DNA of 64,000 nucleotides from Sparassis latifolia (Eukaryota > Basidiomycota > Agaricomycetes > Polyporales > Sparassidaceae). A program made the translations under genes and the position numbers. Each line of letters begins with the position of its first letter. Within the stretch, counting starts at the first letter, position 1. This document shows positions 11,175 through 24,518 of the stretch, piece by piece. Under the pieces are notes generated by a model. That model ran no database searches, was not told where the DNA came from, and saw nothing but the letters and a program-made list of their open reading frames with translations. The stretch covers positions 434,001 to 498,000 of the forward strand of contig CM031554.1 in the NCBI GenBank assembly GCA_018466975.1, given 5' to 3'.

Positions 11175-14100
11175 ATGGCGCCTCCACGGCGCAGAGTATC
11201 CTATGTTATCGCGCCGCCCACAGACCAAGTCCCGCGACTCCAGCTCCCTCCACACGGCTTACCCAGACATGGCAGCAGTGCACCTGTTCTTATTCCGTTC
11301 CACGAACCTATATCTTCACCACCACATTCGCCGTCGTCAAAGGCGGCCTCGCACCCACGTCATCGCCTCGGAGTCGCTACGCTAGCACTTGACACGTCCA
11401 CCCATCTCGTCGGTCGCCCTGCGCCAGAAGGTATACTCTATTCCGGCGGGCGCGATGGTCAGGTTATCTCCTGGGACCTGGGCATCCCCATGAAGCGTCG
11501 CGCGCAGCGTTACGGAGTCAGCGCAGGAGCCACACGGAGGTGGGAGATCATGACGAACTGGTCGGACGACGTGATCGAGGAAGAACTGGACGAAGGCGAG
11601 GAGCTGCGCAGCGACGGTGACGTCCTGGGCGAAGTCACTGGGAGGATCAGGCGGAGGAACGTTGGGATCGAGCAGGAGATTCCGTACGAGGAGCAGTGGG
11701 AGACCGACATCGATGCGTACGAAGCGCGGAAGGTGCGTGAAGTCCAGCGGCGAACATTTTAGCGGCGAGTCCAGTGTCAAATTCACGCTCGCTAACCGTC
11801 AGTATGGACCAGACGACGCCACCGTCAACTCAATTCCGCCAGTCCGCGCAAATACATTCAGACTGGGTGAATGACATCTTGCTGTGCAACCAGAACCAAA
11901 CTCGTGCGTGCTGCTAGCTCTTGATATCAGCAGCGGCTGAATGTGCCTTACCCACACGTAGTGGTCTCCGCGTCGTCCGACGGAACAGTCCGCGCCTGGT
12001 CACCGCACGCGCACAGCCACGCAGGCTCACTACACGAACCGATGACAGTCGGCATGCACGCCGACTATGTGCGCTGTCTCACATACTGGTACGCATCACG
12101 CAGCTATTGCGCTTTATGCGTACCCGCTGACGTTTCGTAGCCGTGACCAGCGATGGGTAGCATCGGGCTCGTTCGATCGCACGATCAAATTGTGGGACTT
12201 GGGAGCGATCGGATCGTCAGGGTCGCCGCTGACGACACTGCACGCGCCCGACGCGTCCGGTCCAAAGGCTTCGGTGTATGCGCTCGCGGCGGACCCATAC
12301 GGCCATATCGTAGCGTCGGGATCGCCAGAGCGCGTAATCAGAATGTGGGACCCACGGACGGGCCGGCGGATCGGGAAGTTGGTGGGTCACACGGACAACA
12401 TCCGAGCGATCCTGCTCTCGGAAGACGCGAAATACGTGAGTGCGGATGGCTTGTATGTCATAGGATGGGTTTGAATGTTTGCCCTAGCTGCTCACAGGTT
12501 CAGCAGACGGTACTTATGGCTGTATATTTCTGTGTTTCTCGGCTGACGGTGATGTCCCGCAGCGTCCATCAAGCTCTGGTCTCTATCGTCGCAACGATGC
12601 CTTCACACGTTCACGCACCACACGGATTCGGTGTGGTCCCTGTTCTCGTCGCACCCATCGCTAGAGATATTCTACTCTGGGGACCGGTCTGGCCTCGTGT
12701 GCAAGGTCGACGTCGAGGGTTGTGCTGACATCTCCGAGGGTGAGTGCATCGTACTGTGCCAAGATACGTGCGAGCGCGAAGGTAGGCCGGCTGCGACAGA
12801 AGGGGTAAACAAGATCGTGGCCATGGACGACAATCTACTGTGGACGGCTTCCGGCTCGTCCAGCATCAAGCGATGGAGGGTGCCTGCTCGAAAGGCGGTT
12901 CGGGCCGCTGCCCTAAGCGAGGACAAAGATTGGCAGGCGGAAAGCTCGGTAGTTTCGCCGATGACGGTGGAGTACAACCAAGACCATCTTCTCCCGCGTT
13001 CGGCAAAGCGGGGATCGTTCGACTTTTCAACTGGTAGAGCGAGCACGCCCCCTCGCTCGGGATCTGGCATGGTGTCTTGTGACATCCCGATCAGCAAGCA
13101 AAGAAGCACGTCTCCGCGCAGGAGTCCTCGTACATCTATCGCGACTTCGATACCTCCCTCCATCCATTCATTCATGCAGCACGAGGTAGAAGTCGACGTA
13201 GAGCGTGAAGGCGAGGACACATGGTACGGTATCCCGTTCGAAAGCCTTGTGCGACTGATGTCGCCAAACGAAGCACTGGGTGGACCCGGGCCTCTGGTTC
13301 GCGGGCACGATCCAGAGATCGCGACGCTGTACTCTGCGGCATCCATCATGAGTATACCCCGGGCCACTCGTGCCCCAATACACTCCATGATTCAGAGCCA
13401 AAACCAGAGCCCTTTACAGGGTCAAGGCGTGCGGGGAACCAGCCCAATACGAACTGACACGCTCAATTCACATCGCTCATATGTGTCGCGCTTGGGGGAG
13501 GAGAGTCAGACGTTGCATCCTGGCACGCGTGTACGCGCCGCCTACGACGAACGCGAGGTCGTTGTTGACGCAGTGCCATTGCGGCGGGACGCAGACGAAG
13601 TCATCCATGGCGAACACGGGCTTGTGCGCTGCGCTATGCTCAACGACCGCGTGCATGTGTTGACGGTGGACACTGCGGGTGAGGTTGCGGTGTGGGATGT
13701 GATCAGATGTGTGTGCCTCGGGCGATTCCCGAGTGCAGATGTTGCTGCAGCGAGCTTCTGCGGCAGCGTGAGTGGTAGTGTCGATGGGATGAATTCGGAG
13801 AAGGACAGGGAGAGGGAGAAGGAGCGGAGCCCAAGAGAAGCGTTGGAAACCGTGCGGGAGAGGATTGAGGGCGAGGCTGTTGTGTCACCGTGGTCGACGG
13901 TAGACACTAAAATGGGTGTGCTCAGCGTGCACATGAACGAGAGGTGCTTCGAGGCGGAGATATATGCTGACGAGGCTGGATATGGCCCTGATCGGCGCTT
14001 CAACGATGAGATGCGCTGTGAGTCCTGTCCGTCTGTCTGCATGATAGTTCTATCTAACCTCCACCAGTAAACATCGGAAAATGGGTACTGCGTAATCTCT

Positions 14101-15608
14101 TTGTGGGTTTCATACGTGAGCAACAGCGAGCTGCTGCGCGGCGTATGCGCGATGCCGAACAGAACCAATATCGTGCTCCGCGAAGCACTCCCCCCACGCA
14201 TATTGAACTAAATGGTGGTCATGGGCGCCATGGTCATTCTCCAGACCGCAGACGATCATCTTCAGACGCCTCCCATCGGTCCTCAATGACATCGACCACG
14301 ATGAGGAGCGCTACCATTGTGATGTCACCCAAGATGCTCCCGGCTGTATCCCCAATCGTCACCACTCCTCCACGCTCTTCCCCGCTGACGACACAGTACA
14401 TTCCGCTTAACACAGGTGTTAAAGACTCCTCGCTCTCTGCCATTCCGCAGTCCCCAAATGATACCACGCCAATGCCGTTGCCGTTGCGCTCGCCACAGCG
14501 CTCGCAGACCGATTCAGGTGGTTCAGCCTCTCCATCAGACTACTTCTCGCTCCGAACCCGTCGGGGATCGCTCTCCACGGGAAGCATGACGACGCCGGAC
14601 GATTTGGGGTGGGGCGGCAAGTCGCAGGATAATGCGCTGCAGACACCAAGCACACCTAATACACTGATGGGAAGGCTCAAGGCGTTCGGCAAGAGTACAA
14701 AACGCCACGCGAGTGAGATCTCCACGCCTGGAGGGGTCCTAGCTGCCGGAGAGGCCTCTCAGACACATGTGAGGACAACAGCGCCGGATATGATGGTGAA
14801 TACTGACATTTATGTATATATAGGATATTACCGCCCCCGCCATGCCCAAAACTGCAGTCCAGGTGCTATTGTCGAGCCCCTTCAATCCCCCTACATCGAA
14901 CGACACCCCGTCACTCTCCATACCTCCAGATACGGCTGTCGTCGTTTCAGAGGAAGCGCCTTCTGGTTGGACAACACGTTATAGAGGACACGTATCGAGC
15001 ACAGGTCCAGATGTGCACGTATTGGAAGACGTTATGCCGTTATGGTTATTGGAATACCTTCTGGTGAACAAGGTTCCCCCTGTACCAGTCAACAAGATTA
15101 GTTTCGTCCTACTGCCCCTCCCAGCAAAGGACCGGAAGGAGCAGCTCCCGGACTTGTTGAATACGTACGTTCTTGCACTTCCTCAGTAGGATGTTTATCA
15201 CATTTTACATGCCTCAGTGCACAGTCGAAGTTAACTGCGAGCCGTTTCCTGCGGGTCCGTAAGCTCACCTACCATGTATGTTGACAGGCGTTACACAGGG
15301 CGTCTTCTCGATATTTATATTGATATAAACAGGTGCAAGACAAGCTCGACAGGCTCACAGGGTCTCATCTTCCCACATCTACCAACAACACACCACGTTC
15401 GTCATTCGACAGCCGATCACGCTCACCGACCACCAGCCGTCGCGAAGCCGACCCGCGACCCCGAGCCGAGGATCTGTACGAGGTTCTATGCAACGACGTC
15501 GTCCTGCCGCTCGATATGACCCTCGCTGCTGTCCGACAGTACATATGGCGGCAGTCTAGCGAGCTCTGTATGTATTATCGCCGCAAAAGCGCCGCACCGC
15601 TGCAATGA
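11175..15608 (+). CDS. WDR48 / Bun107-type WD40 protein, deubiquitinase cofactor
   Basis: The N-terminal half is a WD40 propeller: [94 protein letters not shown] and [15 protein letters not shown]. The C-terminal third carries the WDR48-specific DUF3337 region ([20 protein letters not shown], then [33 protein letters not shown], ending [12 protein letters not shown]...YYRRK). Between them is a long Ser/Pro-rich insert. In animals WDR48 (UAF1) activates USP1/USP12/USP46, and in fission yeast Bun107 works with Ubp9. At least nine introns are evident. The one after about 11708 is ambiguous in phase. I chose ATG 11175 over the in-frame 11112 because the family usually starts just before RRRVSYV. 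At roughly 1,200 residues it is longer than human WDR48 because of the disordered insert. Confidence 0.9.
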
Positions 15609-16979
15609 CAACCTTATTGTATTATTCTTGAAGTATAGAGGGAAGAGTATCTACCTGTCGTAATGTATGTATTGGATTTAACATCCTTGTAGAACATGTC
15701 GGAGTGCTTGCTTACAATGCATGCCAGTACTACGTACTACTTGTGCGGCGTTATGGAATCTTGCATTGTGTTGAGCGCGCGATTACTATGAATACTCGAG
15801 AGATCTTCTGTGCCACCTGCTTGTGGTGAGTACCGACAAACACTCAATTGTCCGTTGTGAAACCCAACTGGCAATCACCGACTCGTATCTACGTAAGCTT
15901 GTACTAGCATCGCCCTGAGATTACAGTACCAAAGTTGGTAGTTCTTCCCGTACTGACGCAGGTCACTGTCCAGATGATTGGCGTCAAGCCGCAGGATGCT
16001 TGCCTGCCGCACAACCGACTCACGCCAAGTGACATTCGTCCGCGGGAATATCTCTCAACGATCAACTGGTCAATAAAGCAAAAGATCGCCTTTTCTTTTT
16101 GAACTTATTCAAGCATTTCCACCTTAGGACCCTTAATCATAGTCAATAACTCGCAAAAAATTATTTTGAGACCTTGATAGAATATAGCTTAGAGGCCTTA
16201 TGTTCTTATTGTCTTATTTAAGGCCCAAAAGTCAGCTAAGTGGATGCCTTCCCGTAGCCGTTTAGAGACGTTCTAAAGCTAAATTCGTCTCTAAATCACT
16301 CCGGCACGTCGGCCAATTGATCTCCGACGAGCCTGTGAACAAAGTGAGACCTTTCTAAACCTTGTATCTGGAAGGGGGGGTCGACCCCCTAAACTATATT
16401 TTCGACCTCCGCACCCTCACAACCCCCATCATCGCCTATATTTGGTGTTATGCATCACTTACATCATCTTGCCGTTCATCCTCCGACCGTCTAGAACTTG
16501 ATTTAGTGATCATGGTCTCACGTCGTTATGGTCTCGCAAATCTTGCTGTTCCGACACAGTGGGGCATTTCGTAGTCCGCTTTATGATTTAGAAATGCTCT
16601 AAATCCTACGGGAAGGCATCCAGTTATGGGATAAGAAAGAGTGATCTTTTGCTGATGCAATCTAAGATGAGAACGGATCTGCAGGATCAGCCACTGATCA
16701 GCCACGTGAAGATCGTCCGTACCTCTGTATGGATTGGTCCGTGTGTTCAGATACGACCGTCACCTCGCGTGGGACAGAGAACACGGAGGATGCGCTGTGA
16801 TTCTCCGCTATCCGGCTCCAGACTTAATGCTCATCGGTCACGACGGCGCACCCACACCTCTACCTATTCTTGGTTTAGTAGCCAATCGTCGCTTCTTCCC
16901 AGACTAATGCAGCCCTGAGTAGTCAGTCTATGGAGTGGCCACTGTCGAATAGTAAACGAAATCTCCTCTGTCTATGACC
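15609..16979. other. Intergenic region carrying a MITE
   Basis: The only element I can define is the 382-bp MITE at 16241-16622. The remainder has no gene-like frame; part must be the promoter of the DUF6534 gene. Confidence 0.5.
16241..16622 (-). mobile_element. Intact 382-bp MITE with 17-bp inverted ends
   Basis: It starts TGGATGCCTTCCCGTAG and ends with its exact reverse complement. Inside are further inverted motifs (TCTAAAT, CGTTTAGA). It has no transposase. A second copy in the opposite orientation lies at 58374-63543, interrupted by an LTR element. Flanks suggest ends of ACTGG/CCACT with a TA target duplication here, but the other copy reads GA at one side, so the duplication is tentative. 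The element contains TCGACCCCC next to a G run, the place where the other copy was hit. Confidence 0.85.
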
Positions 16980-19296
16980 ATGTTCTTACCTCGTCAGTCG
17001 CTCGAGCTCGACTACACAGAACAGACTGGCCTGGAGATCGTACATGTCGGCCTTACGGGTACTATTGGGGCTGCTTTGATCGCCCACATCATCTCGCTTT
17101 TGTGAGTCCTTGCTCGGTCTTCTTCGTTGCATCGTGCGCTATGCTTCGAGCGCTAGGAGCGTAGCATTGGACTCATGCCAGTGATTTTTTCAACAACTAG
17201 TTTGAACGCCTTCACGTGGATACAGACGGTCATTTACTTTCAGAAGAACTATGCCGACTGGATACTGTTCAAGGGCGTTGTGAGTGCCTGTTTTTACCAT
17301 AACGCGGTCGGCAGTCTGGGATCCAGAGTCCTTGAGGGGCAGTAGATTCCGAATCGGTTCTCGCGTCTTTGTAGCTCGATGCAACAGCGTGGAAAGCTGA
17401 CAAGTATACAGGTCGTCGTGATATGGTATATACTCCTCTGAGCTAAGGTGTTTCTTGGATTGACCACATTCCCTCCATCCTGTTACAAGCCTGCTGGGGA
17501 TCGCCCACGAGGCGCTTGTTACGCAAGGGTTGTACGTATATTTGGTGACGTTCCGTGGGAACTCTGCGGACGTGTTGCGCCCGCAATGGTCAGTACGTTT
17601 AAATCACTCCATGTTTGTGTCTCTCACGAATATCTTCAGGGCATTTGGCGTGAGTGCACTGTATTCTGAACGATCGAACGTATGAAAAATGTACCGTCTC
17701 ACCGCATCAGGCTCAAGTATATGTGACGGTGAGGAATATCGCTGCTGAATCCTGACCGTCATGGCATTGACTGCGTTTGTAGGAGCTCAATAATGTCATC
17801 ATTCGGAGGTAAAGAGACACTCCCACCTTATCAAAGTTTCGATCGTAAATTGCTGATTCCGGCTCCAGCGTGTACGCATATCGAATCTGGAGGTGTAAGT
17901 GGCCACCTGTGTGCCATCTCGGAGAAACACCTGACAGTCTGCACAGTAAGCATAGGCAGACTGCAGCGTGCTGTATCTCTCGTTATAGTCAGTGTTCGTT
18001 CTATCCTTGTAAACGCTGCTCCGATATGACCCCGCAATCTGTATCACTAGGTTGTGCTATCGTGCTACGTGTTCGGTATGTATTCTCTAGGTGTTGCCCA
18101 TCTGAGCATTGAGGCCCAATTGATGTATGCCGCACAGGATCCAGCTGCAGTACGTGAGATTCGTTTCCTTTCTCTACTTCAGGCGCTTACGACTCTCGAT
18201 GGCAGTTTTTGGAACCATTGGGTAACCATACACATTATGACTACATTTCGTTCTTTCACTGATCATGATTGGCATAGAGTTCGCACAATCGCATGGTTAG
18301 ACAATCAGAACGCGACAGTGAGTCAAAGATACCAGTCAAAATTCCGAATCATCGCAGATCTAATGGCATCGAATGACCAGTGGACTGTTTATTCTAGCTA
18401 TGGCGTCGAGATCGTCACTGACTGCCTAATCGCGACGTCGATGTGTTTTCTGCTTGTACGCTTGCGGACTGGACTCACCGGGTACGTATTGCTTGCGCTG
18501 ACATTGCGTGTGCCCCAGCTTGACGTTCGACCGTTGCCTTTCTCGTCTCCCCAGCTCAGACTCAATCGTGCAGAAGTTCATGGCGTACAGCATTTATACT
18601 GGCGTGCTCACGACGTATGTTCCTTCACATATTTCTTTAGCTATTCGCTGAACTCTCCCAGAATATGCGTTGCAATGACTCTTGCCACGGTATGCGATTC
18701 GTTTCGACATTGTTAATTGACAATAACTGATGTGAATATCAGTACATAGCTGACCCGAGTTCCTTTGTATACCTATCCTTCTACTTCATCTTTAGCAAAC
18801 GTGGGTTCTGACAGGTTGCTACAAATTCCGCGCATCCACTGATCATTTCTCGCCAGTATACACCATCTCGCTACTCGGCTCTCTAAATGCACGGACACTT
18901 CTCATAGGAGATAGTCAACGTACAACACAGATTCTAACGACCGCCGTGATCCTTGAGGGTGGCTCGCAGCCAAGTCTGCTTAGCGCGGCAGAGGAAGTGG
19001 AGGTGGGGCGCTCGAGGATGAGCATAGAGGTCGGCGAGGATGTGGAGGCTTGGAACCGGGAACAGAGTTGTTTGGCTCTGGAGTCGGTGAGCGTGCAGGC
19101 GCGTTGGCCCCTCTCTACGCAATCGGTTGATCTGCCTGCTGAGTTCGTGTTACCATTGGTGTACAGGCTTCGTCCCGTCGAGAAAACGACACTGAATCTG
19201 TTACCGCGAGACATGCTACGCATCCTCAAGTGCACATGTCGTCGATCACGGAGGTATGCCTGTCGCGTTTTCACACTCGAACCTACACACTCATGA
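16980..19296 (+). CDS. Multi-pass membrane protein, DUF6534 type
   Basis: Exon 1 (16980-17101) encodes MFLPRQSLELDYTEQTGLEI followed by the hydrophobic GLTGTIGAALIAHIISL. Exon 2 (17201-17279) encodes a second helix (FTWIQTVIYFQ) ending FKGV. Later exons give GIAHEALVTQGLYVYLVTF, VYAYRIWR, YGVEIVTDCLIATSMCFLLV, DSIVQKFMAYSIYTGV, YIADPSSFVYLSFYFIFSKL and YTISLLGSLNARTLL. This order is that of the basidiomycete DUF6534 family, about seven predicted membrane helices followed by a variable tail. The tail after NART is acidic then mixed, to a stop at 19294-19296. The family has no established function. The exon layout between 17426 and 18150 and the last exon are uncertain; one central helix is hard to reconstruct, so partial decay cannot be excluded. 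Confidence 0.72.
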
Positions 19297-20005
19297 GATG
19301 TCAAACTCCACCCTCAGGGCGGGAAGTCCTCGTTTATCAGTACATAGTTATTTTTGTTCAGGTGATTCGGAGACCTGTAGATATAGTAGATCCCGTCTCA
19401 TCTGTACCTCTTGTAAGGTAGAGAATTCGTGCATGGGACTCACAAGCCATCTCGTTTTCAGGATAATTGTACTTCGATACAAATAGAGCGCTACATCTTC
19501 GTGTCCTCTACGCAGTTCGATGTACTTAACCGCCAATATCGCCATCTGTCATTTGCTCCGATAAATCGGCATCTTCCTCACTCCCGCACGCAAGGCTCGT
19601 ATGAAACATTACGTGTGCGGTGCATCATGGCGACTGGAAACGTGTCTACCTGACTCAGTATGGGATCATCTCGTAGTCTGCTTAGTACAGGGGAGAAGCG
19701 GCTGGCATGTATGAGGAGGCACGACATAAGCCATTCAAATAGTCCGGGCTAGTGAGCTGGCTTGAGTTGAGCCTTGAAGCCTCTATCTTCTTGAGCAGAG
19801 GGAGAAGACCATTTGGACAAGTTGCATACGAACTTATGGCCACGTTTGTTTCCTGTACTCATTTGCTATTAGCTTGCATGCGGTGGCTTTAAATTAATGC
19901 ACATTCTTAACACAAGGAGATCTGGGCGGACAGGATACGATACCACGTGCACAAGTACGTACAATTACATTGACTTTGGGGGCCCACGGCACATACTATC
20001 GCTTC
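19297..20005. other. Convergent intergenic region
   Basis: It lies between the DUF6534 gene and the large minus-strand gene. Only short frames without features; no repeat seen. Confidence 0.5.
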
Positions 20006-23000
20006 CTACCCCGCCTGCTGGAACGAGTATACCCAGGAAGCAAACGCCCCATATCCTGCCACGTAGTCCAAGATGAGTTGGGTCGCCGCAGCGATAAGAT
20101 AGGGGTCCTGGATCATGATGAGTGACTTTCCCCAACATGAGAGGGGAAGGAGCCACTCCCCAGCGAGAGACGCTCTAGTAGATGTATTCTGTGGAAACAT
20201 AAGAGGAAAGGCACCACGTGAACGGGGAGTTGGTACGTACATTGGGCTCAGAGCCGGCAATCATATTCACAAGATGCATGAACGGGGAGGCCCATCCGGC
20301 AAAGCCGCCGAGGAGCGTCAGTCCAACGGGCTGGTAAAAGGGGGGTACAACTCTGGCGGTGCAGCGAAGGTTGCTCCCACACGTGATAAAGGAATTGTAT
20401 GCGTTGAAGAACAGCTGTGAACGAGTTTAATTTGTTAACGCCGAATTTAACTTCAGTGACGGGTTCTCACAGCCATGACCCAACCAACAACAGTACGCCT
20501 GTATGCTGGATCATCCGGGGCCTAATTCTGCTCTGAGTGTACGCTCCCGTCAGAAACCAGTTCACTCACGGGGTCAAGGAGTGGGTACAGAGAGAGTGAG
20601 AACTGCAGAAGCGGGATTCCAACCGCATACCCTAGATGACGATAATTTTTAGGTTTCATTTCTCCGCGTACGAAAGAAAAATGAATACCGACCGTTCAGC
20701 ATGCGCTCAGCAGGATACTCGAATGCAACAGCACCAGGAGCCTCTCTACTCCTGATGAGGTTTATCAAGTCGAGTGACCCATCTACGAAGATATATAATG
20801 CCGCGATGATCCCCTGAGATAGCGTAACATAGTCTCCGAGGCTCCTGCTCTTGGCTTTCGCGTGGAGAATATACAGACCATCCTCGTTCTGAGTTTGAAA
20901 GGGGGCAGCACCGGTCAGAACTTTGTACGCGATGGTGAAGGGTATAGCTATTGGAGTGCACACGATAGTCCAGAGACTGTCACAAGATTCAGTGGGTCGC
21001 TCTGCCAAGATCGCTCAAAGACTCACGTGAAGTCCTCCCAACCCAAGGCATGAAAGATGGCCGACAGGATTGGCATCTCAATGGGAGTATCGAATACCCG
21101 AAGTATTATATCCAGGACTTGAGACACGACAGTCAACGCTGTATCAACAAGACCTTGCGCATAATCAATGAGCTGGGAAGGATATTAACACGATATTTCA
21201 TTGTCCACTTCAGTGTATCTCTCACCAATACGAGGGCATTCTTGCAAACCTTGAGAAGTGCAGCAATAGTCTGCCCTTCAATGATATCACGGCTATTCAG
21301 TGTCTTAAAGAATTCAACCACGCTTTCGAGGGCCTTCTTGAAGTCGTCCGAGATACCAGTATCCAGCATCTTTTTCAAGAAAGTCTGCCATACCTCGAAC
21401 AATGACTCCAACCCCAGAAAGCTCGGGGATAAGGAACCTCCTGAGCCCCCATTTGGAGCATTTATAACCTGGTATAAGCAGGCGGTATAAATAGCTGCAC
21501 AACAACAGGGGTGCTAACTAACCTTGTTGAATAGCCACGTAGCCGACGAGGGAAGATCATCTATTGCATCGGTAGATGTACCAGATGCTTTGGGATCCAG
21601 AGTCGTTGTGGACGTCTCCGTGACAACAGAGTCATAATTGTCCTGAAGATAGGCCTTCGCTTTGAGGAAGAAAGGATCGATCAGGGAGGGCAGCTGGTTG
21701 TTGACGCAATCTGTCGATCAAGTCAGCACAGTTTGTCACTATCCCAAAACAAATGCGCGAACCCTTTCCATTCTCGATCAGCGCGACGAACTTCTGCCTG
21801 AATGCTGCTGCTGTCTGCTTAATATCATCCCAGTTGAAGATATACCCCAACCAGTTTAAGAGCTTGTTGAAACCGCATTTGAACTTTCCGAACAATGCGC
21901 TGACCAAATCAAAACCCTGCGTGGCCAGACCATCAAAACACCGAAGCCAAGACGCTAATCCAACTTGCTTACCTGCTTGACGAACGTCGCAGCCCCAGTC
22001 CAAAGGTACTCTTCGTTGCCGAAGGACGTCAACCTTACATCACGTTGCCTGAACGCTGAAGACTGCACAGCTTACCTACAGTATCCTTCCAGAAAGTGAC
22101 TGTAGCATCCACGGCATTACCAACGGGATCCACAATGGTCGAACTGATGGTCGAGAAGCCATTTTTTACACTTTCCCACAAGTCGCCCCACGATAAATCG
22201 AGACTGGAGTATGAATGTGAGCGAACGCGCTGCAATGCCAGTCTCCTAATAAATACCTGGGAAGTCCCGACGCTCGAATGGTAGCAGCCAATTTCGCAGC
22301 CTCTTCATGGGACACAACGTTGACGGAGAAACCAGATCGGAACGAAACGTGCAGGGCGACATGCGAACGGTTGTGGTGGATACGCGCGAGTGACCTGTCG
22401 CGCTTCATGCGTGTGCGTGCAACGGCAGCGTTTGTCTTGCCGTGCATGTACCTTCGCGACAGCGAGGTCGAGGGGACAACCAGCGGAGTATTAGAGAAGA
22501 CCTGCATGGTCTTGTTCAGCGACGTAGCTAGGTCGGAACGCTGTGTATCCGTGAGATCCGCGAAGAGGTAAGAACCATCGGTCTGATCTTGTGCATTCTT
22601 GAGTTCGTCCGACGTAATGCTGGCGAGTTGCGCCTGGATGTTGCCTGAAGGTTGGACGTCAACGTGATGTTCAGCGTTCATGCCCTCCACCCAGATGGTA
22701 AACGTTGGACCTGTCCATCGCATTAGTTCCACAACATGATGGTCATAGACAGAGACTGTCGCACATCCTAACTCGTTATCAACGGGGGTGGTGATGCATA
22801 TTTTCCCTTGTGGATTGGTGAGTGTCGAGTGAGACCGCAACCCATCGAGTGTGGTCGTAACACTGTACGACAGCGTCAGCAACAACTAAACTACGGTCAC
22901 ACCAAAACTTGCCCGTTGATATCAACATCTGCATACTCAATTGCGCTGACAATGGCCGAAAGCCCTGGCGGGAAACAAGGGTCAGTAAGTACGCAAATAC

Positions 23001-24518
23001 CTGCTGAGTTAACCCTCAGGATCACCTGGCATCTGAATCTGATTCTCGTCCCTGCATGTCACTTCAATATAATACACGGACCTCCGCACAACATCTCCAA
23101 CCTGCATGCTACTTTCTGCCAATCGGGTTGTGGTCCAGTCAGAAGTCGTAGGATCTTGCACAATAGAGGTCAAGACAGTGCTCTGGGAAGACGTCGACGT
23201 CGCAACAAGGTAGGAAAATCCTTGCCCTGAGTCACTCAGAGCAAAGCCTGTTATGGCAGCGGATGAGATGATAGCAGGGGACCGCCATTTTGTAACAATA
23301 AAATCCCCATTTGTCGCTTGGGTGATGGAGGATATCACCATAGACGGAGAAGGAGGAGTATCGGCAGACGGGGCGGATTCCACGTGCCACAGGTTTCCAG
23401 AAGTGTCCATCGCAAGTACCTCTGCAAGTTTGTTAACATACAGAAACATGAGAGAAGTAACATGTACAGACCGATCCATACCATAGATTGGTTTTCGACG
23501 TTGACTCCCTTGCGGAGCACAGCGTCCAGCTGAGTGACCTTGACAGTCTCACCCAGAGGATAAATAGATGCATATCCTCCCCTTCCATCTGCTTTGAAAT
23601 AGGTCGCGCGGTGGTACTGGTCAATAGCAAAGATAAGCGGTGTTGAGGTCGTCTTGTCGATCGAGACATGTGCCAACGAGTTAAATGTACCAGAGGCAAT
23701 GTTCCTCTGCTCGCCGGTATCAGCTTCGATAGGAAATATGTGGAGGCACAGCAAGGCTGCGTACCACAGTAGGTAATTTTCCACAACTAGTGACGATAGC
23801 GAGACCAGATGAGAACGAATTGGACTCGTCGAGGACCTTGCCGCTCAGCAGATAGCCAAATGTCGAGTCGTCCCGTAGCCCACCAAAAAGCCCCGAGACT
23901 TCTAGTTCGATGACCGAGGAACTGGCAATTTTGACGGAGGCATCCTGGCTCCAGGTGCCTTTAACAGGGTTAATTTTAAAAACCTTGCCGTCAGACATTA
24001 GGGCGGCAATGAGGAGAGTCCCATCGTTCGTGATGAGCGGCGAAAGGGTCGAGGGCTTCCATGACGAATTGGACTTCTTCACAGCAGACCAAACAGGGTA
24101 ACGAGCGGTAGTCGATAACGTATACACGTTGTGGTCGTTACCAAGAGCTACAACGAAGTCGTATCCGGAAGGTAGCAAGATGGCGCGAACGTACTGGGGA
24201 ACAACGGTAGTTGCTGAGAAAAGCGTGTTAGACCCATGTTCGATCCGTCAAGGTTCAACGTAGGCAACGTGGGTACTGACGAAATCCGGTATCTTCGACG
24301 GTCCAAGTCTGAGCAGTGTTGCCGTCTGGTTCAAGAACTTGAGTAGCATTCATGATTTTGTTGTTGGTGATGTAGAAGACGTTGAGTCGCCCATTGCGAT
24401 CCGTGTTGAGTGCAAGGCCGGACGTGGGCTCGCCAGATATTCCCAAGGGGGCCTGAACAGTGTAGTCCTCTTGGAGTTCGGTCTGGACGAGTATCTGAAT
24501 GTTGCCTTCTGTCGCCAT
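20006..24518 (-). CDS. Large unknown protein: propeller-like N-terminus, membrane-rich C-terminus
   Basis: The start is ATG 24518 (MATEGNIQILVQTELQEDYT) and the stop is at 20006. Many introns of 45-80 bp splice in frame, giving roughly 1,150-1,200 residues. Residues 1 to about 450 show repeated short strand motifs (SGLALNTDRNGRLNVFYITN, YDFVVALGNDHNVYTL, GTLLIAALMSDGKVFKI, EVLAMDTSGNLWHVE) typical of a beta-propeller. A middle domain follows (VTTTLDGLRSHSTL, GNIQAQLASITSDELKNAQD), then a basic RRYMHGK-type stretch. The C-terminal half is helical and amphipathic (LSWGDLWESVKNGFSTISST, IFNWDDIKQTAAAFRQKF, SLFEVWQTFLKKMLD) and ends in hydrophobic segments (TLSQGIIAALYIFVDG, YAVGIPLLQFSLSLYPLLDP, LTLLGGFAGWASPFMHLVNM). 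I do not recognise the family. It lacks an obvious signal peptide. Confidence 0.72.

Noticed and set aside
12672..13388. A 238-codon minus-strand open frame inside the WDR48-like gene
   Set aside because: It is antisense to a well-supported exon, lacks domain features and reflects the GC-rich codon pattern of the real gene.
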